A DNA stretch of 64,000 nt from Bog-756 sp963769765 (GTDB lineage Bacteria > Actinomycetota > Acidimicrobiia > Acidimicrobiales > RAAP-2): assembly GCA_963769765.1 (NCBI GenBank), contig CAVYNA010000001.1:457250-521249 (forward strand), in the 5' to 3' direction. Numbering within the stretch: the first letter of the stretch is position 1; each line of letters opens with the position of its first letter. The translations under genes were made by a program, and so were the position numbers. This document shows positions 16,432-25,243 of the stretch, piece after piece. The notes beneath the pieces are model-generated. The model worked only from the letters and a program-made list of their open reading frames with translations, was not told the DNA's origin and searched no databases.

Positions 16432-17439
16432 CTACTCGCGCGAGACGGGTTCGCCGGCTCGCGGTACGACCTGGGGCACCATGTTCGGCGCGAGCTCGGC
16501 GACCAACTCCGACGGCACCTGCTCTTGGACCGATTCGATCAGCTTCTTCGAATGGGACCGGAGGGAAAGCATCTCCGCATACCGCTGGTCGTCCCCCTTC
16601 ATTCCGGACACGAGCGGGGAGTGGGCGATCGACGCCGCCCCGGCGAACATCACGAGCAGGGAGACCGCCTCGAGGGGGCCGTACGGTCCGGCCGTCCGCA
16701 GGTTGTCGCCGAAGAGCCCGATCCCGATGGCGAGGCTCGCCAGTGGATCGACGAGCACCAACGCGGTCTGCGACGCGGCGATCGGTCCCGCGTGGAAGGC
16801 GTTCTGCGCGAGGAAGAGCGAGAGCACGCCGCTGATCACGAGCCCGTAGGTCTGCCAGTGGACGAACATCTGGGTCCAGTCGGTGGCGACGTAGTCTCCG
16901 ACCACTTTGATGAGCGACGCGGTGAACGCGAAGCCGATGGCCCCCGCGGCGCCGAACATCGCGGCTCGCCACCAGCGCGGGCCGCGGAGGGCGAGCACGA
17001 CGGCGAGCAGCATGATGCCCCCGCACGTCCCTGCGGTGATCAGCCATTCGACCGCGGTGGGCACCTCATCGCCGCCCGCCGGCTGTGCGAAGTAGAGGAA
17101 CCCGGCGAGCCCACCGGCGGCCGCGAGGCATCCCACCCACTCCCGCAGCCCGATACGGAACCGGAACCAGGTCGCGAGGAGGATCACGAGGAATGGCAGC
17201 TCAGTCGTGAGGATCGGCTGGACCTGGCTCAGGTCGCCGAGGTGGAGTGCGAACGACTGGAGCAGGAAGGAGGCGACCATGAACGCGAAGCCCAACAGCC
17301 AGACTCCGCGTCGGATTGCGTGCGTGAGCAACGAGAGCTTGAGGGTCGAGTCTTCGGGCGCGTTCTCCACACCCATGCGCTGGAGAATGCTGGTCAGGGC
17401 ATTTGCCAGAGCCGAACTGAGCGCAAGCAGATAGACCAT
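16432..17439 (-). CDS. DMT/EamA-type transporter
   Basis: The 335-residue protein has about nine to ten hydrophobic helices, starting MVYLLALSSALANALTSILQ. The pattern (SFALHLGDLSQVQPILTTEL in the first half, AGPIAASQTALVLVDPLASL in the second) fits the drug/metabolite transporter fold with two repeated halves. The last 55 residues are soluble and charged. Substrate is unknown. An AGGAG lies about 11 nt before the ATG at 17439. Confidence 0.8.
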   Translation of the reverse strand: MVYLLALSSALANALTSILQRMGVENAPEDSTLKLSLLTHAIRRGVWLLGFAFMVASFLLQSFALHLGDLSQVQPILTTELPFLVILLATWFRFRIGLREWVGCLAAAGGLAGFLYFAQPAGGDEVPTAVEWLITAGTCGGIMLLAVVLALRGPRWWRAAMFGAAGAIGFAFTASLIKVVGDYVATDWTQMFVHWQTYGLVISGVLSLFLAQNAFHAGPIAASQTALVLVDPLASLAIGIGLFGDNLRTAGPYGPLEAVSLLVMFAGAASIAHSPLVSGMKGDDQRYAEMLSLRSHSKKLIESVQEQVPSELVAELAPNMVPQVVPRAGEPVSRE

Positions 17440-17648
17440 CGCGACGCTGCTCCTACGTCACGCCCGGGTCGCGGACGTCGCCGCACGTCAGTCTACTTGG
17501 CGTGACCTGCGGCAACTCGTGGATCGTCGGCACCTGCGAGCGTGGCATCCGGGCGTGGCCTCCGGCGGGGGTGGAGGGCGTTCCCTCCCACCCTACGGTG
17601 AGGGACGTCCGGGCCGAACGCCCGGCGCTGACTGTCGCAGCCGGTCCA

Positions 17649-17654
17649 TAGGTT
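17649..17654 (+). promoter_or_regulatory. -10 element TAGGTT, leaderless start of the NERD gene
   Basis: TAGGTT is followed by 7 nt and the GTG at 17662. This spacing favours GTG 17662 over the overlapping TTG at 17653. Confidence 0.55.
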
Positions 17655-17661
17655 GGCGAAC

Positions 17662-18432
17662 GTGCTGGTCAGGCCGCATACCCGCAAGGGCCCCCGGGTG
17701 GTGGGTGTGGCCGGTCGCTCGGCCCGACGCGAGGCGCGCCGCCGCCGCTCGAACTTCGTAGCCCCGGCAGCCTTCGTGGGCCTCGTCGTCCTCGCGGGCC
17801 CATCGGTCATCGTGAGTTCGGTGGGTCATCGGACCGGTCTCCCGTTGATCGCGGCCGCTGCCACGGCGACCGGGCTCGCCACCCTCTTGGCGGGTCGTGC
17901 GATGCCGGCCGGCGCCTCGTGGAAGATCGGCGCGGACGGTGAGCAGCTTCTCGCCACCATGTTGGCACGGCGCCTCCCGCCGATCGCAGTCGTGCTGCAC
18001 GACCGGTCGATTCCCGGCGTCCGCGCCAACATCGACCACGTGGTGGTCGGTCCGGCCGGCGTCTACGTGCTCGACGCCAAGCGCCTCGCCGCTCGGGTCG
18101 TCGTGCGCTCCACGCGCGGTGCGGACCGACGACGTCGTGGGCGGCTCGTGGTCGGTGGTCGGAACCGCGCCGATCTCCTCGACGGCATGGCCTACCAGTG
18201 TCGGGCCGTCGAGCACGCGTTGGCGGTCGCCGGGTTCGGGAATTCGATCCGGGTGCGGCCCATGGTGGTCCTCGTCGCCCGGCGCCGACCGCGACGCGGG
18301 TCCATCGTCGACGGGGTCTGGGTCGGTCCTGCGCCCGCGGCCTGCTCGCAGGTGGCGTCTCGCGGGCCGCTGACCCCTGCGCGGATCGAGCAGGTGGCCG
18401 AGGTGCTCATCGCCGCCCTGCCGCCGGCGTGA
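17662..18432 (+). CDS. NERD-domain membrane protein
   Basis: The 256-residue protein has a basic N-terminus, two hydrophobic segments (FVAPAAFVGLVVLAGPSVIV and LPLIAAAATATGLATLLAG), then a nuclease-related domain. That domain shows KIGADGEQLLATMLARRLPP, LHDRSIPGVRANIDHVVVGP and GVYVLDAKR, matching the NERD pattern G.GE...L...D...HVVVGP.GVFVID.K. NERD proteins are related to restriction-like nucleases, and most have no proven role. The GTG start is chosen from the promoter spacing; a TTG at 17653 would add three residues. Confidence 0.8.
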   Translation: MLVRPHTRKGPRVVGVAGRSARREARRRRSNFVAPAAFVGLVVLAGPSVIVSSVGHRTGLPLIAAAATATGLATLLAGRAMPAGASWKIGADGEQLLATMLARRLPPIAVVLHDRSIPGVRANIDHVVVGPAGVYVLDAKRLAARVVVRSTRGADRRRRGRLVVGGRNRADLLDGMAYQCRAVEHALAVAGFGNSIRVRPMVVLVARRRPRRGSIVDGVWVGPAPAACSQVASRGPLTPARIEQVAEVLIAALPPA

Positions 18433-18480
18433 GGTCCGCGGTTCCGTGGCCGCACCGGTTCCCCGAAGTGCGAGAACCGA

Positions 18481-20262
18481 TCAGTCGGCGCCGAAGAAGG
18501 GTGCGCCGAACGAGAACACGCCGCCGTCGCTCGCCACCAACCAGTAGCCACCCGTCGCCCGGTCCGCGGCGAGGCCGACGACCGGTGCGTTGAGCGGCGT
18601 GCCGCCCATCGAACCGTGGAACCCGGCGCTCCCGAAGGCGAAGACGCCACCGTCTGACGCGACGAACCAGTAGCCGGCGTCGTCCGGTGCCGGAGCGATC
18701 CCGTTGACCGGCTTGTTGAGGACGAGCGCGCCGGTCGAGCCGAAGAAGGGTGCGCCGAACGCGAACACGCCACCGTCCGTCGCGACCAGCCAGTAGCCGC
18801 CCGTCGCACTGTCGGCGCTGATGCCGACAACCGGACGGTTGAGGTGCTGGCCACCCATCGAGCCGCGGAACGCGGCGTCGCCGAAGGCGAAGACGCCACC
18901 GTCGCTCGCCACCAGCCAGTAGCCACCGCCGTCCGGGGTGGGTGCGAGGTCGACGACCGGCGCGTTGAGCGCCTGTCCGCCCATCGACCCGTAGAAGCCT
19001 GCATCCCCGAAGGCGAACGTGCCGCCGTCCGCCGCGACGAGCCAGTAGCCCTTCCCGTCGGCCGTGGCGACGAGGTGCTCGATGGGCGCATTGAGGGACG
19101 CGCCTGCCATCGACCCGTAGACCTGGGCGTCGCCGTGCGCACTCACCCCGCCGGCCGCGTCGGTCAGCCAGTAGCCGCTGCCCGAAGCGTCGGCGGCGAT
19201 ACCAGTGACCGGCGCCGGCAGTGTCGCACCGGCGATCGTCGCCGGCGACACGAACAGCCGTCGAGCGCCGCCGCACGTGTAGTCGGTGCAGCCCGGCTGC
19301 CAGGCCGCGTAGGCGAGCTGCCAGTTCCCCGATGTGTCCTGGAAGAGCGAGCCTCCGCCGGGGCCGGCCGCGGCTCCGTACGACGTGAGGAACGGAGCGG
19401 ACTGGTCCTGGGAGCAGGGACCGAGCGGACCGGCGCAGGTCGCGAAGGTCTCCGAGTACGAATCGGAGTTCCAGATCCCGGTCGAGAACATCAGGAAGTA
19501 GGTGCCGCCGACATCGACCATGTCGGGGTTCTCGACCGTGGTCTCCCACGGGAAGTCCGCGCTGTCCTGGGCCACGATCTGGGTGGGGTTGCCGACGAGC
19601 GAGAGCCCGTCGGAGCTCAGCTGCTGGGACCAGATGCGCGCACCCGCCAGGGCGCCGCCGTCGTTCGACTTCCAGATCAGGTACGCACTGCCGGTCTTCG
19701 GGTCGACGAACGGACTCGGGTCGATCGCTCCTCCGTAGCCGGTCTGGCAGACCAGCCCGCCGGTGGAGCTGTCCGTGAAGACCGGGTCGGAAAGGGTGAG
19801 GGTGGCGGCGGTGGCAACCGACAGGCAGTTGAAGCCGCTGTCACCGGCATGGCCGGCGGTCGCCGCGTCGTAGTACATGAGCCACCGCCCGCCCCAGAAG
19901 ATCACCCCCGGCGAGGTCTGGGTGTCGACCGCCTCCCACGAGGGCACGACCGGGAGCGCACTGGAGCCCGACGAGGTGCCGGTGTAGGAGCGCCAGCCGG
20001 ATGCCGGTGACCCGCTGGTGTCGACCAGGGCCTGGAGGTGGTTGCCGAGCACCGTTCCCGTCGTGAACGCGTAGTAGGTCGACCCGACCGTCACGACGTC
20101 TGGGTCGGGCGCGTCCCCGTTGAAGGCCGGACCCGCAGCGGGTTGGACCGAGATGCCCGCGCCGGACTGGGCCCAGGCCGCGCCGCTCGGGACGACGGCA
20201 GCGACTGGCACCAGGGCCGCAGCCGATGCGGCGAGCAGCGCTCCTCTGATCACCGATCTCAT
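18481..20262 (-). CDS. secreted GH43-like protein with C-terminal DGGVFAFG repeats
   Basis: The 593 residues comprise a signal peptide (MRSVIRGALLAASAAALVPV to AWAQ), a GH43-like propeller at about 45-345 and a repeat domain from about 370. The propeller shows FNGDAPDPDVVTVGSTYYAF, GGAIDPSPFVDPKTGSAYLI and TTVENPDMVDVGGTYFLMFS, carrying the expected acidic residues. The repeat domain has five full units of about 42 residues and one partial, each like GYWLVASDGGVFAFGDAAFR then GSMGGQHLNRPVVGI. The repeats may form a second propeller for attachment to cell wall or glycan. The same repeat ends the protein at 22853. The start is the ATG giving the signal peptide. Confidence 0.82.
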   Translation of the reverse strand: MRSVIRGALLAASAAALVPVAAVVPSGAAWAQSGAGISVQPAAGPAFNGDAPDPDVVTVGSTYYAFTTGTVLGNHLQALVDTSGSPASGWRSYTGTSSGSSALPVVPSWEAVDTQTSPGVIFWGGRWLMYYDAATAGHAGDSGFNCLSVATAATLTLSDPVFTDSSTGGLVCQTGYGGAIDPSPFVDPKTGSAYLIWKSNDGGALAGARIWSQQLSSDGLSLVGNPTQIVAQDSADFPWETTVENPDMVDVGGTYFLMFSTGIWNSDSYSETFATCAGPLGPCSQDQSAPFLTSYGAAAGPGGGSLFQDTSGNWQLAYAAWQPGCTDYTCGGARRLFVSPATIAGATLPAPVTGIAADASGSGYWLTDAAGGVSAHGDAQVYGSMAGASLNAPIEHLVATADGKGYWLVAADGGTFAFGDAGFYGSMGGQALNAPVVDLAPTPDGGGYWLVASDGGVFAFGDAAFRGSMGGQHLNRPVVGISADSATGGYWLVATDGGVFAFGAPFFGSTGALVLNKPVNGIAPAPDDAGYWFVASDGGVFAFGSAGFHGSMGGTPLNAPVVGLAADRATGGYWLVASDGGVFSFGAPFFGAD

Positions 20263-20422
20263 GCGCACCGCCTTGCTCGCGATCGTGCGTCTCCGGTTCG
20301 TTCTGGTCCACTCCGGTCCGCTCTGATCCGCCGACCGGAGCATCCCACCCGCGCGGCGACCCTAGCGGCCGACGACCCGGTGCGGGTGTCACGCGACACC
20401 CTGCCGCGGGAGTCCGACCTCC

Positions 20423-20428
20423 TATGCT
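20423..20428 (+). promoter_or_regulatory. -10 element TATGCT
   Basis: TATGCT is 10 nt before the ATG at 20439. An ATG inside the box (20424) is less likely to be used. Confidence 0.5.
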
Positions 20429-20438
20429 CGGACACGCC

Positions 20439-21383
20439 ATGGCCGCCCGCCTCCCGCACCAGGTCGATCCCGCCGACGAGCAGCGCCACGCACCGGACGC
20501 CGGTGCGCTCTGGAACGAGTCGCACTATCTCGACTTCGTCGACGACCAGGGATCCCTCGCGGGCTACGCACGGATCGGGCTCTACCCGAATCTCGGGGTC
20601 ACCTGGTGGACGGCGATGGTGGTCGGTCCCGACCGTCCGGTCGTCGCCTCGGTCTCCTACGACCTGCCGGTCGCAGCGGGCACCGGCCTCGACCTCGACG
20701 CCGTGGGCCACCGCGTCTCCGGCGTGGTGGAGGCACCGCTGGAGGCGATGACGCTCCGGGGCACGGTGCCTGGAGTCGAGCACGCCGATGCCGCCGAGAT
20801 CTATCTCGGCGAAGGCGGACGGCCGACCGAGGTCGGGTTCGATCTCACCTGGCGGACCGACGGGGTTCCGTACCACTACGAGGTCACCACCCGCTACGAG
20901 ATCCCCTGCCTTGTCGAGGGCGAGGTCACCGTCGGTTCGGACCGCTTCGAGGTTCGCGGGTCGGGCCAGCGCGACCACTCGTGGGGGGAGCGCGACTGGT
21001 GGGCGTTCGGCTGGTGCTGGGCGGCCGTCCGGCTCGACGACGGCACGCGCTTGCACCTCGCGGACATCCGGATACCGGGGCAGGCCGTGGCGTTCGGCTA
21101 CGTGCAGCCGCCGGGAGGGCCGGTCGAAGTCGTCGAGGCGGCAGCGGTGACCGAGGTCCTCGGAGAGCACGGCATGCCGGTCGAGGCGTCGACCGTGCTC
21201 GAACCACAGGGCATCGACGTCGCGATCCGTCCATTCGCGTTCGGGCCGCTCGTGCTTACCGCCACCGACGGGAGGGTCAGTCGCTTCCCTCGGGCGGCGG
21301 CCCGGTTCACGACCGGCGACGGGAGGTCGGGCAACGGCTGGATCGAGTGGAACCAGCCCCCTCGCGCCGCGTCTGCCGAGTGA
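20439..21383 (+). CDS. lipocalin/CrtC-like hypothetical protein
   Basis: The 314-residue protein starts MAARLPHQVDPADEQRHAPD and contains ALWNESHYLDFVDDQGSLAG, YEIPCLVEGEVTV and GSGQRDHSWGERDWWAFGW. The RDHSWG.RDWW motif occurs in actinobacterial proteins related to hydroxyneurosporene-synthase/AttH-like lipocalin folds that bind or hydrate hydrophobic compounds. A lipid or steroid substrate is plausible because a hot-dog thioesterase and an LLM oxidoreductase follow 10 nt and 8 nt-overlap downstream. No enzyme activity can be assigned. Confidence 0.7.
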   Translation: MAARLPHQVDPADEQRHAPDAGALWNESHYLDFVDDQGSLAGYARIGLYPNLGVTWWTAMVVGPDRPVVASVSYDLPVAAGTGLDLDAVGHRVSGVVEAPLEAMTLRGTVPGVEHADAAEIYLGEGGRPTEVGFDLTWRTDGVPYHYEVTTRYEIPCLVEGEVTVGSDRFEVRGSGQRDHSWGERDWWAFGWCWAAVRLDDGTRLHLADIRIPGQAVAFGYVQPPGGPVEVVEAAAVTEVLGEHGMPVEASTVLEPQGIDVAIRPFAFGPLVLTATDGRVSRFPRAAARFTTGDGRSGNGWIEWNQPPRAASAE

Positions 21384-21393
21384 GAACCGGGTC

Positions 21394-21843
21394 GTGCGCC
21401 TCTCGCTCACCCCGTCGACCGACCCGGAGGAGTACCCGTTCGTCCACCGCCTCCGGACACGGTTCGCGGAGACCGACGCGATGGGGATCATCCACCACAG
21501 TGCCTATGCGCCCTACCTCGAAGAGGCGAGGGCGGCCTTTCTCGAGTCCGCGGGCCACGCCTACGACGGGGTCCGCGGTGACGGGATCGACTTCGCAGTC
21601 CTCGAGCTCTACGTCCGGTACCGCCGGCCGCTCCGCTTCGGCGACGAAGTGTCGGTGCACCTTACGGTCGCGAGGGTGACCAGGACCACCTTCGAGGTCG
21701 GCTACCTGCTCTCCGTCGCCGGCGAGGTCCGGGCGACGGCCGTCACGGTGCACGGCGCGGTCGACCGCGACGGAAGGCCCTCCCGGCTTCCCGCCTGGAT
21801 GGCCGAAGTGGCCGGGGTGGCCGCCTCCGACCGTCGTGGCTGA
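21394..21843 (+). CDS. hot-dog fold acyl-CoA thioesterase (YbgC-like)
   Basis: The 149-residue protein has the 4HBT signature FAETDAMGIIHHSAYAPYLE, where Asp after ETD and the following residues form the active site. VRYRRPLRFGDEV is typical of the YbgC/FadM branch. It hydrolyses acyl-CoA thioesters; chain length is unknown. The GTG start lies 10 nt after the preceding gene, and the 3' end overlaps the next gene by 8 nt. Confidence 0.88.
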   Translation: MRLSLTPSTDPEEYPFVHRLRTRFAETDAMGIIHHSAYAPYLEEARAAFLESAGHAYDGVRGDGIDFAVLELYVRYRRPLRFGDEVSVHLTVARVTRTTFEVGYLLSVAGEVRATAVTVHGAVDRDGRPSRLPAWMAEVAGVAASDRRG

Positions 21844-22786
21844 CCCGATGCCCGACGTGCGGGTCTCCTACGGGCTCCCGACTCACCGGGTCGACCTCGG
21901 TGAGGAGTTCGTGGGGCCGGGCGCGATCGGGGAGCTCGCGGGCGCCGCCGAGTCGGCCGGCTTCGCGGCCGTGTACACGACGGACCATCCCTTCCCCGGG
22001 GACGACTGGCTCGCGCACGGCGGTCATCACGCGCTCGATCCGCTGGTCGCACTCTCCTTCGCTGCGGCGGCCACGCGCTCGATCCGGCTGCACACCAACT
22101 TGCTCATCCTGGCCTACCGGAATCCGTTCCTCGTCGCGAAGGGGGTGGCCTCACTCGACGTCCTGAGCGGCGGTCGGGTCATCGTCGGCGTCGGCACCGG
22201 CTACCTCGAGGCCGAGTTCGACGCGCTCGGGGCGTCGTTCGACGACAGGAACGAGCGCACCGACGAGGCCATCACCGCGATGCGCGCCGCCTGGCTCGGG
22301 ACGAGCACGGTGTTCGAGGGGGACGGCTTCCACGCGAAGGGCAACACGATGCTGCCGGTGCCCGCCCAGCGCCCCGCGCCGCCACTGTGGATCGGGGGCA
22401 ACTCCAATCGGGCGATCCGCCGGGCCGTCGAGCTCGCAGATGGCTGGTGCCCGTTCCCCAACCCGGCACGCGGCGCGGCACGCACGCGCACCGCGCCGCT
22501 CGAGACCGTCGAGCAACTTGCCGAGCGGATCGAGTACGCGCGGTCCTATGCGGGGTCGATCGGACGGGTCGAACCGCTCGAGTTCGTCTTCATCCCAGAA
22601 GGACTCTCGATGGGGGGAGCGGCCGAAGTCGACACCGATCGCGTGCGCTCGTCGATCAGGGCACTGTCCGAGATAGGGGTGAGCTGGGTCAGCGTGGCGC
22701 TCCCCGGCGAGACGCGGGACGCGCAGCTCGCGGCCATCGCATCGTTCGGGCGTGAGGTGCTCAACGCCGACTCCGGCACGGGCTGA
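21836..22786 (+). CDS. LLM-class (F420-dependent) oxidoreductase
   Basis: The 316 residues follow the bacterial luciferase-like barrel: ESAGFAAVYTTDHPFPG, TRSIRLHTNLLILAYRNPFL, LDVLSGGRVIVGVGTGYLEA and RPAPPLWIGGNSNRAIRRAV. The GTGYLEAEFDALG segment and absence of FMN-reductase partners fit F420-dependent members. Reaction unknown. GTG 21836 overlaps the thioesterase stop; ATG 21848 (MPDVRVSYG) is a credible alternative. Confidence 0.87.
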   Translation: MADPMPDVRVSYGLPTHRVDLGEEFVGPGAIGELAGAAESAGFAAVYTTDHPFPGDDWLAHGGHHALDPLVALSFAAAATRSIRLHTNLLILAYRNPFLVAKGVASLDVLSGGRVIVGVGTGYLEAEFDALGASFDDRNERTDEAITAMRAAWLGTSTVFEGDGFHAKGNTMLPVPAQRPAPPLWIGGNSNRAIRRAVELADGWCPFPNPARGAARTRTAPLETVEQLAERIEYARSYAGSIGRVEPLEFVFIPEGLSMGGAAEVDTDRVRSSIRALSEIGVSWVSVALPGETRDAQLAAIASFGREVLNADSGTG

Positions 22787-22852
22787 CCAGCAACGGTCAT
22801 CCCGGTGTGGCAGCATCGGAGACGTCGAGGGGACCCGGCGAAAGGGGTCGAG

Positions 22853-25105
22853 ATGCGGGCGGAACGCGTTGGAGCACGGTCGGTTCGAATGGGGTTGCCC
22901 GCGGTGCGGCGTCGCCACCTCACGGCAGTCGTGGCCCTGGTGCTCGGAGTTGCTCTTGGCTGTGGAGCTGTCACAAGTCTGCCTGCTGCTGCGGCCTCCC
23001 AGTCCACCTGGACGGGCAGTGGCGCGCCGGTGCCGTCCAACGCCGACGCGGGGAACCAGGCCGCGGTGCTCGCGACGACTTGTCCGGCCCCCGGCAATTG
23101 TGTCGCGGTCGGCTCGTACGTGACCGGTGGCGACGCCGTCGGTCTCGCCGACACGCTGACGGCAGGGACCTGGACCGCGGAGGAGGTGCCGGCCCCGACC
23201 GGCGCCGCGGCGAACCCATCGGTGGAGCTCACCGCGGTCGCCTGCACCGCCGTCGGCGCCTGCACAGCGGTGGGCATCTACCGCGACGCGAGCAGCCACG
23301 TCCAGGGGATGGTCGCCACCCTTGCGAGCGGCTCGTGGACGGTGAGCGAGGCGCCGGTTCCCTCGGGTGCAGGCGCCAACCCCTCGGTGCTCCTCCTGTC
23401 GCTCGTCTGTCCCGCGGCCGGCTCGTGCCTCGCGGTCGGTGTGTACACCGACAGCGGGGGCCAGGTCCAAGGACTGCTTCTCACGCTGACTGGGGGAAGC
23501 TGGAGCGCAACCAAGGCGCCTCTTCCGGGCGATGCCAACGCGGCACCGGCGGTCCAATTGTTCTCGCTCTCCTGTCCGACGGCGACCTCCTGCACGGCGG
23601 CCGGGCACTACACGAACAACGCCTCGCATGTTGAGGGGCTGCAGCTCACCCTCGCGGTCACCGGGAGCACCTCCACCTGGACGCCTTCCGTTGCGCCGTT
23701 GCCCTCGGATGCCGCAGCCAATCCTCAGGTCGTCCTCACCAGCGTCTCGTGCTCTGGGACGTTGTGCACGATCGTGGGCGACTACGCCAACACCTTGGGG
23801 AACACCGCAGGGCTGATCGTCTCGACCCCCGTCCCGACCTCCGGCGGTAGCTCGACCGCGGTCACTGCGCCACTCCCGCTGGGCGCCAAGACGAGCGGAT
23901 CGAGCCCGAGTCCCTCCGCATTTCTGGCTTCGGTCTCCTGCACGTCGCTGACCGCGTGCGTCGCGGTGGGCTCGTACGTGAGCACGACCAACACCGGATC
24001 CGGCTCGACGCCGCTCATCGAGACGCTATCTGGTACGGGGTGGACGGCGTCGACCGGACCGGGCACGTTCGACCCTGCGTCCGCGGCGGTGCTGCTCGGT
24101 GTCTCCTGCTCGTGGCCGGGCTCGTGCGTGGCGGCCGGCGTGACCAGCGGCGCGGCCGGGACTCCGGGGGTCGTCGAGACGCTCACCAACGGTACGTGGA
24201 GCGAGACACCGGCGATCCTCGGGGCGGATGCGACGTCACCTCCGTCGGTCGTGCTCGGGACCGGCGAGCTCGCATCCAACGCGATCTCCTGCATCGCGGG
24301 CAACTGCGTGCTCGGTGGCACTTACTCGAATGCAGGTGGACACGCCGGGTTCCTCGACACCTTCCCGAACCTCACCGGCTACCAATTGGTGGCTTCGGAC
24401 GGCGGTCTCTTCTCGTTCAACGCGCCGTTCAACGGTTCGATGGGCGGTCTTCCGCTCAATCAGCCCGTGGTCGGGATGGCCGTCGTGCCCGACAGCGGTG
24501 GCTACTACGAGGCCGCGGCCGACGGCGGGATCTTCGCCTTCGGCAACCCCTTCTTCGGCTCGATGGGCGGGACACGGCTCAATCAGCCGGTCGTCGGGAT
24601 GGCCTTCGACACCCGGACCGGTGGCTACTACGAAGTCGCGCGTGACGGCGGGATCTTCGCCTTCAACGCGCCCTTCTACGGTTCGATGGGTGCCACGCAC
24701 CTCAACCAGCCGATCGTCGGGATGGCGTTCGACCCGGTGACCGGCGGCTACTACGAGGTGGCCGCCGATGGCGGGATCTTCGCGTTCAATGCGCCGTTCC
24801 AGGGATCGATGGGGGGCACGCCGCTCAACCAGCCCGTCGTCGGGATGGCCATCGACCCGACGACCGGTGGGTACTACCTCGTCGCGCGTGACGGCGGGAT
24901 CTTCGCCTTCAATGCGCCGTTCCAGGGCTCGATGGGCGGCATCGCGCTCAACCAACCGGTGGTCGGGATGGCGTTCGACACGGCCACCGGCGGGTACTAC
25001 GAGGCTGCCTCGGACGGCGGGCTCTTCAACTTCAACGCTCCCTTCCAGGGTTCGATGGGTGGCACTCTCCTCAATCAACCGGTGGTCGGGATGGCCGTCG
25101 GCTGA
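22853..25105 (+). CDS. large secreted protein: CVAVG repeats plus DGGIFAFN repeats
   Basis: The 750-residue protein begins with a signal peptide (RRRHLTAVVALVLGVALGCG to LPAAAAS). Residues about 50-490 are CVAVG-type units with paired cysteines (for example SVSCTSLTACVAVGSYV), as in the protein at 1-1156. Residues about 505-750 are six units of 41 residues like GYYEVAADGGIFAFNAPFQG then SMGGTPLNQPVVGMAFDP, as in the protein at 18481. It joins the two repeat families found separately nearby. AAAGGGG lies 7 nt before the ATG. Function is unknown; surface adhesion or glycan binding is a guess. Confidence 0.83.
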   Translation: MRAERVGARSVRMGLPAVRRRHLTAVVALVLGVALGCGAVTSLPAAAASQSTWTGSGAPVPSNADAGNQAAVLATTCPAPGNCVAVGSYVTGGDAVGLADTLTAGTWTAEEVPAPTGAAANPSVELTAVACTAVGACTAVGIYRDASSHVQGMVATLASGSWTVSEAPVPSGAGANPSVLLLSLVCPAAGSCLAVGVYTDSGGQVQGLLLTLTGGSWSATKAPLPGDANAAPAVQLFSLSCPTATSCTAAGHYTNNASHVEGLQLTLAVTGSTSTWTPSVAPLPSDAAANPQVVLTSVSCSGTLCTIVGDYANTLGNTAGLIVSTPVPTSGGSSTAVTAPLPLGAKTSGSSPSPSAFLASVSCTSLTACVAVGSYVSTTNTGSGSTPLIETLSGTGWTASTGPGTFDPASAAVLLGVSCSWPGSCVAAGVTSGAAGTPGVVETLTNGTWSETPAILGADATSPPSVVLGTGELASNAISCIAGNCVLGGTYSNAGGHAGFLDTFPNLTGYQLVASDGGLFSFNAPFNGSMGGLPLNQPVVGMAVVPDSGGYYEAAADGGIFAFGNPFFGSMGGTRLNQPVVGMAFDTRTGGYYEVARDGGIFAFNAPFYGSMGATHLNQPIVGMAFDPVTGGYYEVAADGGIFAFNAPFQGSMGGTPLNQPVVGMAIDPTTGGYYLVARDGGIFAFNAPFQGSMGGIALNQPVVGMAFDTATGGYYEAASDGGLFNFNAPFQGSMGGTLLNQPVVGMAVG

Positions 25106-25106
25106 C

Positions 25107-25240
25107 GCTCCTTCACGGGCGGGCCTGAAGAGTGGCCAGGTCACCGGTCGCGCTCGATCCGACCGGGTAGGCTGGGCTCGGCGCGCCGGGAAGTCTGGTC
25201 GGCATCGTGCGGGCGGGCGTGCCCGCCCCCGTGAAGGAGC
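25107..25240 (+). promoter_or_regulatory. long-range inverted repeat covering the Shine-Dalgarno of the DUF2254 gene
   Basis: GCTCCTTCACGGGCGGGC (25107-25124) can pair with 25221-25240, whose complement reads GCTCCTTCACGGGGGCGGGC (a 2-nt bulge). The right arm includes AAGGAG, the ribosome-binding site. A competing local hairpin GGGCGGGC/GCCCGCCC (25211-25228) uses part of the same arm. The two folds are mutually exclusive. Confidence 0.5.
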
Positions 25241-25243
25241 GCG

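Noticed and set aside
20424..20441. ATG 20424 as start of the lipocalin-like gene
   Set aside because: It lies inside the -10 box TATGCT; ATG 20439 fits the promoter spacing better.
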